From Triglochin maritima (Eukaryota; Streptophyta; Magnoliopsida; Alismatales; Juncaginaceae), in contig OY821782.1 in the NCBI GenBank assembly GCA_963682175.1, positions 32,943,741 to 33,007,740 of the forward strand: a stretch of DNA of 64,000 nt, in the 5' to 3' direction. Of this stretch, positions 32,150-42,909 are shown one piece after another. Within the stretch, counting starts at the first letter, position 1. Every line of letters begins with the position of its first letter. The notes under the pieces were generated by a model. The model saw only the letters and a list, made by a program, of their open reading frames with translations. It had not been told where the DNA came from and ran no database searches. The position numbers and the translations under genes are program-made.

Positions 32150-32425
32150 ACACACTCCACCCTTTAGGGGTTTTCCTTACTGAATTCCATCTTCCTTTTG
32201 TTAGTTGTTTATCTTACTTTTAGTAGTCTTGTGCTTTGATCTTTCTCCTTTGTTAGTTTCTAGTTTAGTGTAGCTTAGGTAAGCATAATCACATCTCTTC
32301 TCCCTTATTTTCCACTTGATTTCTGAAGAACCAGAGTCGACACACCTCCTTGTGGATTTGACCCGTACTTGCCGCATCTTCACCGACAACGTACACTTGC
32401 GGTATTAAAACGATTAAACAACAAC

Positions 32426-33467
32426 CTTTCATTACAAGGTATGCGAAACGACTGAACCTTTCATTACATGGTCTATGAAATCATAGTCTATAGTGTATTC
32501 CATTCATAGTTCCGAAACCGTCAACCATAATTCATTCATTGTTCCAGTTGGGTATTTGATCCACCAAAAACAATTGCCTTCCAAGACAATTTCAACAACG
32601 AATACTCAAGGGATCACGAGGAATACATAATCGGTGGACCAATATGGGGAGGATGTCCCCTCGTTGAAATATCGAGAGTTCCATGTGTACCCTATTAGTC
32701 CTGTAGGTGCGGTTTTAAGGCCACGGGGTTGTGGTCTAACACCCTCAACAAGGCAATCCGCAAGTTTTACATCTGTGGATCCTTGGAGCCAACCCATTAT
32801 TGTCGGTACTTTGTCTAGGATGCGAACACTGGTACCACCAGTGGAGTAACCCGACGAGAGCATAACGGACCCTATAAGACTTGCTCTCTTGATTCTATAA
32901 TAAAGTCTGTCCTCATATTTGTGCTTGTGTGACTTGTGTTTTATAGTGTGCTTGTTGTGTTTCTTATATATATTTTGTTTCACAGAAGTCTCCTTTTTCG
33001 GGGAAGTTTCCTTTTTGGTCAAACGGGTGTGACTTGCTGGGCGGGTACACATTGAGTACTTGATCATTTTAATCTTAGGTACATGTGGCTTGGGTTTTGT
33101 TTTGACCACTTGAGCTTGTGCGTGGTAGTACTTGTGGGGCCAGCTTGGTGAGGTGGTGCCTAGTCAGCAATTGCAAATATCTGGTTATTGCATGGTTTTG
33201 GTAAGAGGAGATAATTGGAGATTTTGTTCCCAATGTTATGAGATTTGGTGGGTTCTTTTTTGGAAGGCTTGGGTGTGCATATTTAAGCACAAACCCTAGC
33301 TGTTTTTAGGCTTTTCTTTTCTCTCCCTCCCACACGAAATCTACCTCCTTCCCTCCTCTCTCCAACGTTTGGTGTTGGGATCTCCAACAAGTCTAGCTGG
33401 TGAAGCAAGCAAGAACTGCAAGTGCAAGGGAGGCGACTGAGCAGGATTCCAGCAAACTCTGGGTACA
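32426..33467 (+). other. Unassigned non-LTR stretch between two Athila-like insertions
   Basis: This is not recognisable as LTR or CACTA sequence. It contains the GRF-like zinc-finger fragment annotated separately. The pyrimidine-rich 33300-33360 after TATTTAAG (near 33280) resembles a promoter and leader of a plus-strand transcript, but no long frame follows before the LTR at 33468. The antisense frame at 32606-33109 is Lys-rich and has no domain. Confidence 0.4.
32702..32826 (+). pseudogene. GRF-type zinc-finger fragment
   Basis: In one frame the sequence reads CRCGFKATGLWSNTLNKA, then RKFYICGS and THYCRYFV, followed by TAG. The spacing Cys-x-Cys, then Arg-Lys-Phe-Tyr-x-Cys, then Cys fits the GRF zinc finger, a small nucleic-acid-binding domain common in plant proteins. 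Upstream there is no continuous frame with a clear start. It may be one exon of a decayed gene. A second, separate GRF-like sequence lies at 37690-38151 on the other strand. Confidence 0.45.
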
Positions 33468-33657
33468 TGATTGACATCATATCATGCATACATTTTGTCT
33501 TATATCCGTTATTTTTCACCTAAACAATGCTACGCAATGACTTTCAAGTTTAAGTTTCAGGAATAAGCAGGTTTGAGGAGAAGATGCACAAAAAGGACTC
33601 AAAAGAAAGAAAAGGACTGAGTTGCAAGATTCATGGACTGAGAAAAAAAGAGGGAAG

Positions 33658-35153
33658 TGTTGGCTTTTTAGCCTTAATCTTTATTTAGTTTTGATTATTA
33701 AGTAAACAAATCTTAATCTATATTTAATCAATCAACCTAGACAATCAAAGTAAGCAAACATGAATACATGCATTGCATATATATTCGTGTATTTGCGATA
33801 TTCTTAATAGGTTGATGAAGAATCAAGCTAAGGAGCTTTGGGACAAGAAGATAAAGACTCAAGACATGTAATCAAGCTTTGGACCAATATGTAATTTAGT
33901 ATAATTTGAGTCCTAAGGATTAATGTAAACTTGAGCACATTAGGATTCCGTCCCGTATCCCCACGGTTAACCGAACCCCTCTCGGTAAACCGAATCGTGT
34001 AGAGTTCGGTCCACCGAACACCTTGCGGTCAACCGTATAGAATCCTTTAGGTGTTCCCTGGAATAACCACCTCGGTACACCGAACCACCTTCGGTAGACC
34101 GAAATAGCCTGGACCGGTTTTGGACTTTGCTCCAACGGTCGTATTTAAATCTTGACCTAAAGCCCAATTGACTTATCCATATTCGGTACACCGAACTTCA
34201 TTCGGTCAACCGAATCATATTGCTTTAGGAGTCCAACGGCTATTTAACTTGACCATTATTGTTAAAACAATTTCCCACGCATTGTCAGCGCAAAACCCGC
34301 GCTAACTTCGGTATACCGAAGTATACACGGTCAACCGAACTTGAGTAGATCATAGCCCAATCAATTCTACTGTCCACCTTGGAACGGTGAACCCAATTTA
34401 ATTAGGGCTAAATAGATAAAAGCTACTGGAGGTTGGTGAACGGTGATCCGATACTTAATCGGTCAACCGAGTTCTTAGTTCAGACCAATGTTTCGGACTA
34501 CCGTGTGGATAACGGTCGACCGAATCTGTCTCGATTTCTAGACGAGATTAAGTCACATCTTGCATTCTCATTGGTCCATTCCCCACCAACTCCCAAACGG
34601 CTATATGAGCTTGAAGGCTTATAAATAGGACCTCACTTGGTTTCTTTGAGTTTCTTGAACACTTCCTATCTATCCAATACTCAAAGCCAAATCCTCTCCA
34701 TCTTCAAGCTCTCAATCCACAACACTCAAGCCTAAACTTCACCACTTGCATATCCAATTCAATATCATATCCAAGTGTGCTAAAGTATAGAGTGTTAGTT
34801 AGAGTGTGATTCAACTTCCATATCAAAGAATCAAAGAGTTGTAAAAGCCTCGAGGAAGCTCCCTCTCGGGTTGTGAGAGGAGACACGAGCGAGGCGAGGT
34901 TGTTCGCGAGGCTCGGTGTTCTAAACGGCGTTGGTCTCGGCCCGGAACGGAGATCGGTTAGTGGAACAGTAAGCGAGGCTCGGGGTATCGAGCGAGGCTT
35001 GCGAGGAGGACTAGAACCTGGGTGTGGGTGCCGAACCTCTCTAAACTCCGGTGTCGATGATTTGTGGTTTGCATTGTCTCTACTCCTTAATACTTCGATT
35101 AGTATTTTTAATTCCGCATTTATCTATCGATTAGAGGGCCATATATCCTAACA
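33658..35153 (+). mobile_element. Sirevirus-like solo LTR (1,496 bp)
   Basis: It begins TGTTGGC and ends CCTAACA, with the TSD GGAAG at 33653-33657 and 35154-35158. It shares overall structure with the LTRs at 21009 and 48226: palindrome array, TATA box, then a conserved 'gttcgcgagg.. ggcccggaacgg' block near 34895-34950. It is a distinct subfamily by sequence. No internal region remains. Confidence 0.92.
33961..34627 (+). promoter_or_regulatory. Degenerate-centre CGGTNNACCG array and TATA box
   Basis: At least twelve palindromes of form TTCGGT-NN-ACCGAA occur, and here the two central bases vary freely (TA, AA, CC, CA, AC, AG, AT, CG) while the six-base arms are largely kept. The last, CGGTCGACCG, is at 34513-34522. 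TATAAATA is at 34620-34627, a distance of 98 bp, the same as in the 21009 family. Confidence 0.8.
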
Positions 35154-36325
35154 GGAAGGACCCAAATGTAAAACCAAAAGGTCCAATGAGCAAATGAAGA
35201 AGCTCCACACCTTAGTGAGGAGTATTTTGGCAATTAAATCTGAGACCATCCATCAAAAACTAAATCGGGTTCATCAAACACCAAGAAATAAAGCTAGAAC
35301 CAAGCCAAACAAATCCAGACCCGACCAGACAAATCTAGACAACTAATTGGATGTCTTGGTCGAGTGTTAGATTAGGTTGTATTTAGTTTATTTTGGTATG
35401 CTTTTAGTCGCATACCGGGGGATTGTCCCGGATTAACTTTTTTCATGCCTATATATAGAAATGTTCACCTTCCTTTGTATACATCTCCTTTCTTGGTGGC
35501 CATCTTCTCTACTAGGAGTAAAGCCTTGAAGCAAAACTCTAGTGGAGAGAGGCTGCTTGTGGTGTGAGTGAGTAATAAAAGATGTTTTGTTAGTTTTTCA
35601 TATGGTCTTTTCTTTAGTTAATTCTTGCATGCTTAGTTAACTTTGTTTGTTTTAATCATAGAATTAATTAGCATGTTTTCTTTCCTTAATATGCATGTTA
35701 ATCTAATAATGTGTGAGTAGTTCCATACCCCTTTGGGAGTTGGAGATGATGTTTATAGATGCAATAAAGAATGGAAAAGAATGCTTTATTTTGAAATGTG
35801 TCGATAAATGTGAATGTATGCTTGCTTGTTTAGAGTAGAACGCTTCACTTGATGGGTTTTGCCACAACTATTAGACCCCTACCATACTTGTTTAGGTTTT
35901 GAAATATCCAACTTGTGTATGTGAATGTTAATCAACTAGGTAGTGATTAGATTGATAGGTTTTGCCATAATCATTAGACACTTCTTATACATGAAAACAC
36001 TACTCACATTTGTGCCTATTGAATGCATTCTTCCCCATCTTATTGCATGTGTACACTCACTCCACCCCTCAGGGGTCTCTCTTCCTGATTTCCAGCTTCC
36101 TTTTATTAGACATTTAGTTTAGTTTTAGTTCCTCTCGTGCTTTCATCTTCTTTGATTGTTCCGAGCTAGTTTAGTGTAGTTTAGTAGTGTAGTCACAACT
36201 TCTTCCCCTCTTTCTGCCACTTGATTTCGTTAAAACCAAAATCTACTCACCGCACGGCGGATAGACCCGTATTTTCCGCGTCTTCACCGACGTCGTGCAC
36301 TTGTGGTATTTGAAACGATTAAACA

Positions 36326-37689
36326 ATACTTTCTCCATTCCTTCCAGCCATGCTTCTGGAACAACAAGAGGATATTAAGTGGGGGTGCTGGATGAAGGTT
36401 CGTCTAGCATCATGGGCAATCCAGTCACATGTACGCATGGGGCACGTTACTAGAAGTGGTCATCCCGGTTCAGGTTGGATATGGCGTGTTCCTTGGAGTT
36501 GTGGTGGCTGGGTGAGAGGTTATTCCCGTCCAGCACGTCTTAGACACCCAATACTAGGTGGAGACATCGGTGTTGGGTGGCTAAGTCGTGAGGGAAACCG
36601 TCCGGGTGCATGCACGTTCTTCCCTTGCTGTCAGATAGTACATCTTGTTGTTGCTGGATTCTTGACTTGTTGCCTCGATTTTGGATGTATTTTTATGCTG
36701 AATATATGATATTTATCTTGTTTCGTGTGCTATAGAGATGAAGCTCATACATGTGTAAGTTTGTTGTTGTGAGCATGTCAATTTCGCATGAATTATTGTT
36801 GTTAGATACATGAATTATTCCATTTTGAATTTGTAAATTCAATTGCTAAGTAATATTCTTCACGCATATCAAATTTGTCCAAAAGCTTGGTTTAGTTAAT
36901 CTTATGTTTTAGGCATCTCAACTTTTGTTTGAAGCTAGATCTTTTGTAAATGCCTGGGTTTCTTAAATTAATGCGGGTTGTTGTTATTTTTTCGGCCTGG
37001 CAATTGTGGTTAATTACTTAGGTAGTAATGGTTGATCTTTCAATTTTCGCATGTAAACAAGAAGAGTTGCTTCCAAAGATGAATAGTAGTTGGTAACAAG
37101 TAACGAGTAACTATGCATTATAGCTTCCAAAACGATCCAATAAGGTCACAAATTTAATAACATGGATCACTATTATAGACAAATGGTAGACAACACTAGA
37201 TTGTGCATTGACCATGCATGAATTTTGCGTAACTCTATGTGAACCATTACATTAATTAACCTAACCTAATTCACACCAGAGAGATGTGAAGCAACTTTGC
37301 ATAATATTCATACTCAATGTGTTGTAATTTTATCCTCTCGACCTGGCCAACACTTGTAGTTATTGATCATTATCCGCACTAGGATCCGTTGACAACCAAC
37401 TTGGGAGGCTGGAGCTATTGGAAGTTGCATCAATAACAACTGACCACCACCTTGGTAGGCTGGAGATATTGGTAAACGCTTCAGGATCCACTGACCAAGA
37501 ACTTGGAGCCTTGAGCTATTGTTGACTCCTTCCCCTAGATGACCTTGAGTTAGTGCGTTGGGGCTCTTGTGGACTCCTTCACCAAGATGACCACCAACAC
37601 TGGTGCGCTGGACTGTGCTGGCTAGTGTAGAGACACCTCCAGTCGGTCTTCTGTGCATGCAAACAACCCCATAGTTCCCGTGGTGGAGC
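36326..37689. other. Unassigned, no gene supported
   Basis: This is AT-rich sequence with one G-rich frame (36350-36709) that shows no domain and no sign of selection. Antisense frames at 37314-37721 contain internal repeats (GHLGEGV twice; LPISPAYQGGGQ and LPIAPASQVGCQ), so a short duplicated coding or pseudo-coding stretch is possible. It could be the downstream part of the GRF candidate on the minus strand. Confidence 0.35.
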
Positions 37690-38151
37690 TGTAGGAAATC
37701 ATCAATTAGAGAGGGTGTCAAGACCCTTAAAGGCAGGCGATCTCTCCCTCCAGTGATACCAACGTCTTCTGAAGTCCGTCCAGGTCATATAGACGGTGCA
37801 CAACATTGGAGAATGAAGTTGGGCACGCACAATGCATCCTTGTACACAAATAAGACACATCGAGAGACCTTGTACAATATATTAAACCAAAATAATTGTT
37901 AGGAGTAATCAAAATAGGAAATAAACTTATGTAAAAGAAGGCAGAAGTAATACCACTATATTTGGAGGAGTGGGGCAAGCAAAGAACCAGGGACTTAGGC
38001 CCTCTGACATCCCTACTATGTTCTGCTTCGCCAACAAACCACAAAAGCATGTGGGCCTGCGGTGGGTGACATTGGGGTCTTCCTGAATGTTGATGGAGGT
38101 CATTTCAAGAAGTTGGCTTTCAGGGGGAGGAATGGACTTCACTACAACCAA
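37690..38151 (-). CDS. Candidate GRF zinc-finger gene, two exons, uncertain
   Basis: The minus-strand frame from ATG at 38151 reads MVVVKSIPPPESQ and then RPTCFCGLLAKQ with SPWFFACPTPPN. Cys-Phe-Cys-Gly with a following Phe-Phe-x-Cys fits a GRF zinc finger, a small DNA/RNA-binding module. The frame approaches a possible GT donor near 37953. After an AT-rich stretch with a possible AG acceptor near 37874, one frame gives RCVLFVYKDA, which would supply the last Cys, and another gives DLDGLQKTLVSLEGEI, a coiled-coil-like tail common after plant GRF fingers. The two second-exon readings are in different frames, so either the splice differs from my guess or the gene is broken. No function is claimed. 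Confidence 0.35.
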
Positions 38152-38349
38152 TGATTATATAGAAGGAATGGAAGGTTCAGTCTCTTCCCATACCATGAAC
38201 TAAAAGGTTGTCTCCCTTCGTAACGACTACAATGCAATAAGCTGCCGAAACCTGTATGTTCCTATTAGACCATTCCATGTTGGATATTATATAACAACCG
38301 ATGTGAGTTGTGCTTTTGAAAATAGTACATGCTACAAAAATCGATTTGA

Positions 38350-38600
38350 CACTAGAGCAGAATAAGGTTTACTCGTCGCCAAATGGACGTCGGTCGTTAT
38401 GAAGCCCGACGTCTAGTAGGGAGATGACAGAATAGACGTCGGTTATTATTATGGACGACGTCTATATGGTCATATAGACGTCGGCTATTACAATACCCAG
38501 TATAACCGATGTCTATAGGGTATAGTAGTCGACATATAGATGTCGGTTGTTGGAATACCCTACGAATCCGACGTCTATATGGTATAGACGTCGACGTACT
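38350..38600 (+). repeat. CACTA left end with ATAGACGTCGG array (second element)
   Basis: The TIR is followed by alternating ATAGACGTCGG and CCGACGTCTAT copies, with decayed forms such as ATAGATGTCGG and ACCGATGTCTA. The order of units parallels 20333-20680, so the arrays share descent. Confidence 0.88.
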
Positions 38601-38641
38601 CAGGGCAATTAAGGTTTACAAAGCTTTAGGTGGTAGCAGAA

Positions 38642-39999
38642 TGATTGATCATTTTATATTAAACCGCAAGTGCACGGCCGTGTTGAAGCGGTGGCAAATA
38701 CGGGTCGTCCATAGGGAGGTGTGTCTACGTTTGGTTTGTACGAAGGTGAGTGGGAAAGAAAGGAGAGAAAGATGGATTACACTAAACTATACTAATCTAA
38801 ACTAGTAAACTAGCAAAGCTGAAATGAAATCTCAACACAAACTAAACTAAATAACTAATGAGGAAGATAAAAACTCAGGAATGAAAACCCCTAAGGGGTG
38901 GAGTGTGTGTGTGTGCACTTGAAATAAGTGTGGTGGTGAATGCATACAAGAAGCTTAAGCTAGTTAGTGTGTGTTAATGCATTAGAGGTACCTAATGGAA
39001 AAACCTATCATTTACAATACTAACTTAGGTGATTAATATGAGCAATGCAAGGTTGTTATTAAGAACATACAAGCATGGAAAGTACCTAACTATGGCAGAA
39101 ACCATCAAGTAAAGTTCTTATTAATTCAAGCAAGCATACTAATATTTCTCACAAACAATTATATCTAGCATTCATACCATCTACATAATATGTACACACA
39201 TCTACTCTACCCCCAAAGGGGATGAAACTACTCACACATATTTAAACTAACAATTACACTAAGAAAAGAATACATTCTTACTCTAATTACAGCAAGACTA
39301 AACAAAAAGTTAACTAAAAGACATAAAACAAAACAAACATGCAAGCAAGCACATTAAAGGAAATTAACTAAGCAAGAAACAACATGCTAATTAAAACATA
39401 TATTATTAACTCACTCAATTACAAGCAGCCTCTTTCTCCACCAGAGTTTTGCTTCAAGGCTTCACTCTTAGTAGAGAAGATGGCCACCAAAGAGAGAGTG
39501 TTTTTACATGAGAGAGGGGAGAGTTCTATTTATAGCCATAGAAAAAGGTAATCCGGGACAATCCCCTGATGTGGGACTAAACAAATACCAAAAATAGCCT
39601 AAACAAACACTAATACACACGCTCAAGAAATCTCAGTGGATCCGAGAAGATCTGGACCACCAATTGGCGGTCTACAGGATCCGGATCTCCGTCATTTTTG
39701 TTTTGGGCTTTCCTTGATATATTTGTTGGTCTTGGATGCATCTACTTCGCTTGTTGGAGCTCCGACCCGAATCGAATTACGAAAATACTCCCCATGTTGG
39801 TGTGGAGTTTTCTGTTTTTCTCTTAGGTCCTTCGGTCTTACGTTCAGGTCCTTCTCCCTTGCATCTTAGTCCCCAGGTCCCACAATTCAGTCCTTTTTCG
39901 TTCTTTTGGGTCCTTTCGTGGCTCTTCCCTTCAAACCTCTTTATTTCTGAAAGATAATGGATATAAGATACAAATATAAGCATGAAATGATGTCAATCA
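38642..39999 (-). repeat. 3' LTR of the full Athila-like element (1,358 bp)
   Basis: On the plus strand it runs TGATTGATC to TCAATCA. The palindrome ACCAATTGGC (39659-39668) lies 125 bp upstream of the minus-strand TATA box (39527-39534). It lacks about 40 bp near 39950 that the 5' LTR retains. Confidence 0.92.
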
Positions 40000-41490
40000 A
40001 ATACCCCCACACCTAAGTTTTTGTTAGTCCCGAGAAAAACAAAGAAAGAGAAAAACAAACGAGAAACAAGAAATCCTAACTCACTTTCGTACGAATCACG
40101 GTTGCACTTAGCACGTTCAACAAGCTGTTAAACCTCATTGTCGCCAAGGAGGAGGAGTGTTGTCTTCTGAGGGTTTTCAGCGGATATACCCACAAAATCC
40201 AAACAAGATGCATTATTCAATCTAGACACTCGACTCGTTGTACAAATTTTGTCGATCATTGGACGCGGTAATTCTACGGGCCGACTCTACATAGGTAATC
40301 AGTCCACACACCTAGCCTAATGAACCATTCGTGCAAGTTAAATAAGGAATTAAGTGAAAGACATGGACAACCACAACATCCTCAAGTGATACAAAGTGTA
40401 AAGTCCATTAAGGTTTTTATTTGCATTACTTCTTTTTTTCTTTTCTCAATTTTTTTCTTCTTTTGATTAGTTTGAGCTTCATTCTCCCAGGGTCAGGTTT
40501 CATGTATCATTGCCCATGAGGACTTACACTATCACGTACACATTTCCCCAAATCTCCACATAGGGCAATCCCAACCACCCGTGTAACGGGAGTTTGGTCG
40601 GTTCATCCCAAGTCAGATGACTCGAAAGCACCAGGTACAAAGTCCCCTCAGACCTACTTTGCCGAGTGATAGGAGCAGTGCGAGAAGAGAGAACACCCAC
40701 TCACTTATTTATTATCTACACATGAACCAAAACCCCTACACTTAATGTCTCACAACAAGATTTAAAGGGTCCCTGACTACGACAAACTTCCTTAAGCTAA
40801 CAGACATGAATTATTGACTCACTAGGTTCAGAGTGGACTTCTTTAAATGTTTGAGCACTGAAACCCTATGATTACACACCCCCAAGGGAAAACTGGGGTG
40901 CATCCTAACGACTCGATAAATCCTAAAGCCACTGTACTAGATATCCTAATGCATCAAGTTCAAGACAATTTTGGGAGCTTTCTTTTTACTTTGCCTGTCA
41001 ACGGTTTTGCACATTCTAAACACACGCAAAAACCACAAAACATTTTCTTTTGCAAACACATGAAGATTTTGATAGAAATGTGAAATTTTTTAAGCACTAG
41101 GCAAGCAAAAGATGACAAGTCACCCAAGGATCATGTGAAACAGATATATCGATATTACATGCAGTACACTTACATGACCCTAACAATGAACACAAAAGAA
41201 AACAAAAATCAAAGGAAAAGACTCGACTATGTACACACGTAAAACACCCCCCCCACACACACACACCTACTTCATGCATTGTCCTCAATGAATGTGAGCA
41301 AAATACTACATGGATTTATGCATGAAACAGAATAGATCTCACCAACGTGAAGTACACAGGGAAGTTCATGGCTATGTTGATGGACACAACCCAAATTCCC
41401 TCAAAACCTGTGAGATGCTAAGGAAGGGATACAAATACGTGAAAGAATAAGGGCCCAAATACTCAAGGGTTGGGGCCCACAACAATCGAT
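40000..41490 (-). other. Polypurine tract and noncoding 3' internal region
   Basis: 40000-40013 (plus AATACCCCCACACC) is the polypurine tract in reverse. The rest is collinear in reverse with 28165-29775. It holds CCCCCCCACACACACAC near 41248-41265 and no env-like frame. It has conserved blocks in all copies, so it may hold a packaging or export signal, but no function is visible. Confidence 0.8.
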
Positions 41491-41492
41491 GC

Positions 41493-42909
41493 TCACTTAA
41501 GGAGTTTTTTTTTCTTTTTCTTTTGTTTTTTTGACTTTATACAAACATGAAAGCTCAACAACTCATGCAGGAGAATGAATGGTTGAGTGCGAGAGAGGTT
41601 CATGAAGGAACATGACCTCCTCAACTTCGGCTGGTACCCCTTCAAGTAGGGTTTGAGGCGTTGTCCATTAACTTTGAACACGTTCCCATTCCCTGGGTTC
41701 AAGATGTCAACCGCTCCATGAGGATATACGGTTTGGACAATAAAAGGGCCAGACTAGCGACTACGGAGCTTACCCGCAAACAGATGAAGCCGGGAATTGT
41801 AGAGCAACACCTTCTGCCCGACCGTAAACACCTTTCGCATAATCATGAGATCGTGAAACATCTTGACTCAGGACTTATGAATTTTGGCATTCTCGTACGC
41901 ATCATTGCGTAGATCTTCAAATTCCACAATGTCGAGCTTACGTTGTACTCCGGCTTGATCAAGATCCATATTCAGGTTCTTGATCGCCCAGAAAGCATGA
42001 TGTTGAAGCTCGACGGGTAGGTGGCAAGCCTTGCCGTACACTACCCGATATGGGGACATACCCAAATTAGTCTTGTGCGCGGTGTGGAAGGCCAACAACG
42101 CGTCATTCAACTTAGTTGACCAATCCTTCCTCGAGGAACTAACCGTCTTCTCAAGAATTTGCTTTAATTGACGGCTAGATACTTCAAGCTGCCCACTAGT
42201 TTGCAGATGGTATGGGGTCACAAACCTGTTGGTGATCAAATATTTCCTCATAAGTGCTTCAAAGGAGCGATTACAGAAGTGGGTACCCCTATCGCTGATT
42301 ATGGTACGAGGAGTACCAAATCGCGCAAAAATGTCCCTTAAGAATTTGGTGACCACCTTGTTGTCATTGGTCTTTGTGGGTATAACCTCAACCCACTTAG
42401 ACACATAGCCAATGACCACCAGAATGTAAACATTCCCGAACGAGTTCGGGAAGAGACCAATGAAGTTGATGCCCCGCACATCGAAGATGTCGACAACAAG
42501 GACATTTTGCAAATACATCATGTCACGTCGACCAATCCTGCTAAGGCGCTGGCACCTATCACATTGCTTACAAAAGTCGTAAGCATCCTTGATAAGAGAG
42601 GGCCAGTAAAATCCAGATTGGAACACCTTGGCAGCAGTTTTCTTTGCTCCAAAGTGTCCTCCACATGCCTTAGAGTGGCAAAAATGGAGCACACTTTGGA
42701 ACTCGGTATCTAGGACGCACCACCTGAAAATTTGGTCAGAGCAGTATTTGAATAGGTAAGGGTCATCCCAGCGAAAGAATCTGACATAAGATCTAAATTT
42801 GGTTTGGTCAGTTTTCGACCAACCCACAGGAAGTTGCTCGGTCACGAGGTAGTTCACGATGTCAGCAAAGCAAGGGTTATCTTCGATCGGGAACAACTAC
42901 TCGTCAGGA
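41493..42909 (-). pseudogene. Athila-like integrase, active-site mutant
   Basis: The long frame 42896-41868 (342 aa) begins in the linker after RNase H. It contains the zinc-binding His/His/Cys/Cys region ([12 protein letters not shown], then CKQCDRCQR) and the core. The first catalytic site reads RGINFIG, with Asn where the family has Asp. The second is intact in SDRGTHFCN. The Glu lies in [34 protein letters not shown] and [16 protein letters not shown] are typical Athila-type features. A stop at about 41866 interrupts the C-terminal part, which continues in frame to 41493 ([10 protein letters not shown]). It is inactive by sequence. Confidence 0.9.

Larger units (their letters stand above)
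19004..32420 (+). mobile_element. Athila-like Gypsy element hosting three nested insertions
   Basis: The outer TSD is ACAAC (18999-19003 and 32421-32425). On the plus strand it has an LTR stub (19004-19110), a gag-like region to 20332, then a CACTA element (20333-27996) containing a Copia element, then a 3' internal region (27997-29775) and the 3' LTR (29776-32420), itself split by a solo LTR (30920-32149). Without the nested insertions it is about 4.5 kb and has no RT or integrase, so it was already a deletion derivative or a non-autonomous member. The first bases TAATTGAC against the family's TGATTGAC show one terminal substitution. Confidence 0.88.
29776..32420 (+). repeat. 3' LTR of the 19004 Athila-like element, split by a solo LTR
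   Basis: It starts TGATTGACATC after the polypurine tract and ends AAACA at 32420 before the TSD ACAAC. Without the insertion at 30920-32149 plus its TSD it is about 1.41 kb, the family length. Palindromes GCCAATTGGC at 30149-30158 and a decayed ACCAATTCGCG near 30169-30180 precede the TATA box at 30304-30311. Confidence 0.88.
33468..36325 (+). mobile_element. Athila-family LTR split by a Sirevirus-like solo LTR
   Basis: It starts TGATTGACATC and ends CGATTAAACA, like the LTR ending at 32420. Without the 33658-35153 insertion it is about 1.36 kb. The flanking bases (GTACA on the left, ATACT on the right) do not form a TSD. It is therefore either a solo LTR from recombination between two different copies, or one whose flank was altered. 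No PBS or polypurine tract is attached. Confidence 0.8.

Noticed and set aside
32606..33109. 167-aa minus-strand frame
   Set aside because: Lys/His/Thr-rich text with no domain. It is antisense to the GRF-like fragment, which explains why the frame stays open there.
36350..36709. 119-aa plus-strand frame
   Set aside because: No domain, no homologous copy in the window, and an unusual Trp/Gly/Cys content typical of a chance frame in G-rich DNA.
41245..41270. CA/C-rich run as a satellite or telomeric repeat
   Set aside because: A short simple-sequence run at the same place in each copy of the Athila-like 3' region (reverse of 28503-28518).
40014..41490. An env-like gene between integrase and the 3' LTR
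   Set aside because: Athila elements often have one, but no long frame, signal peptide or membrane segment is visible in any of the four copies of this region.
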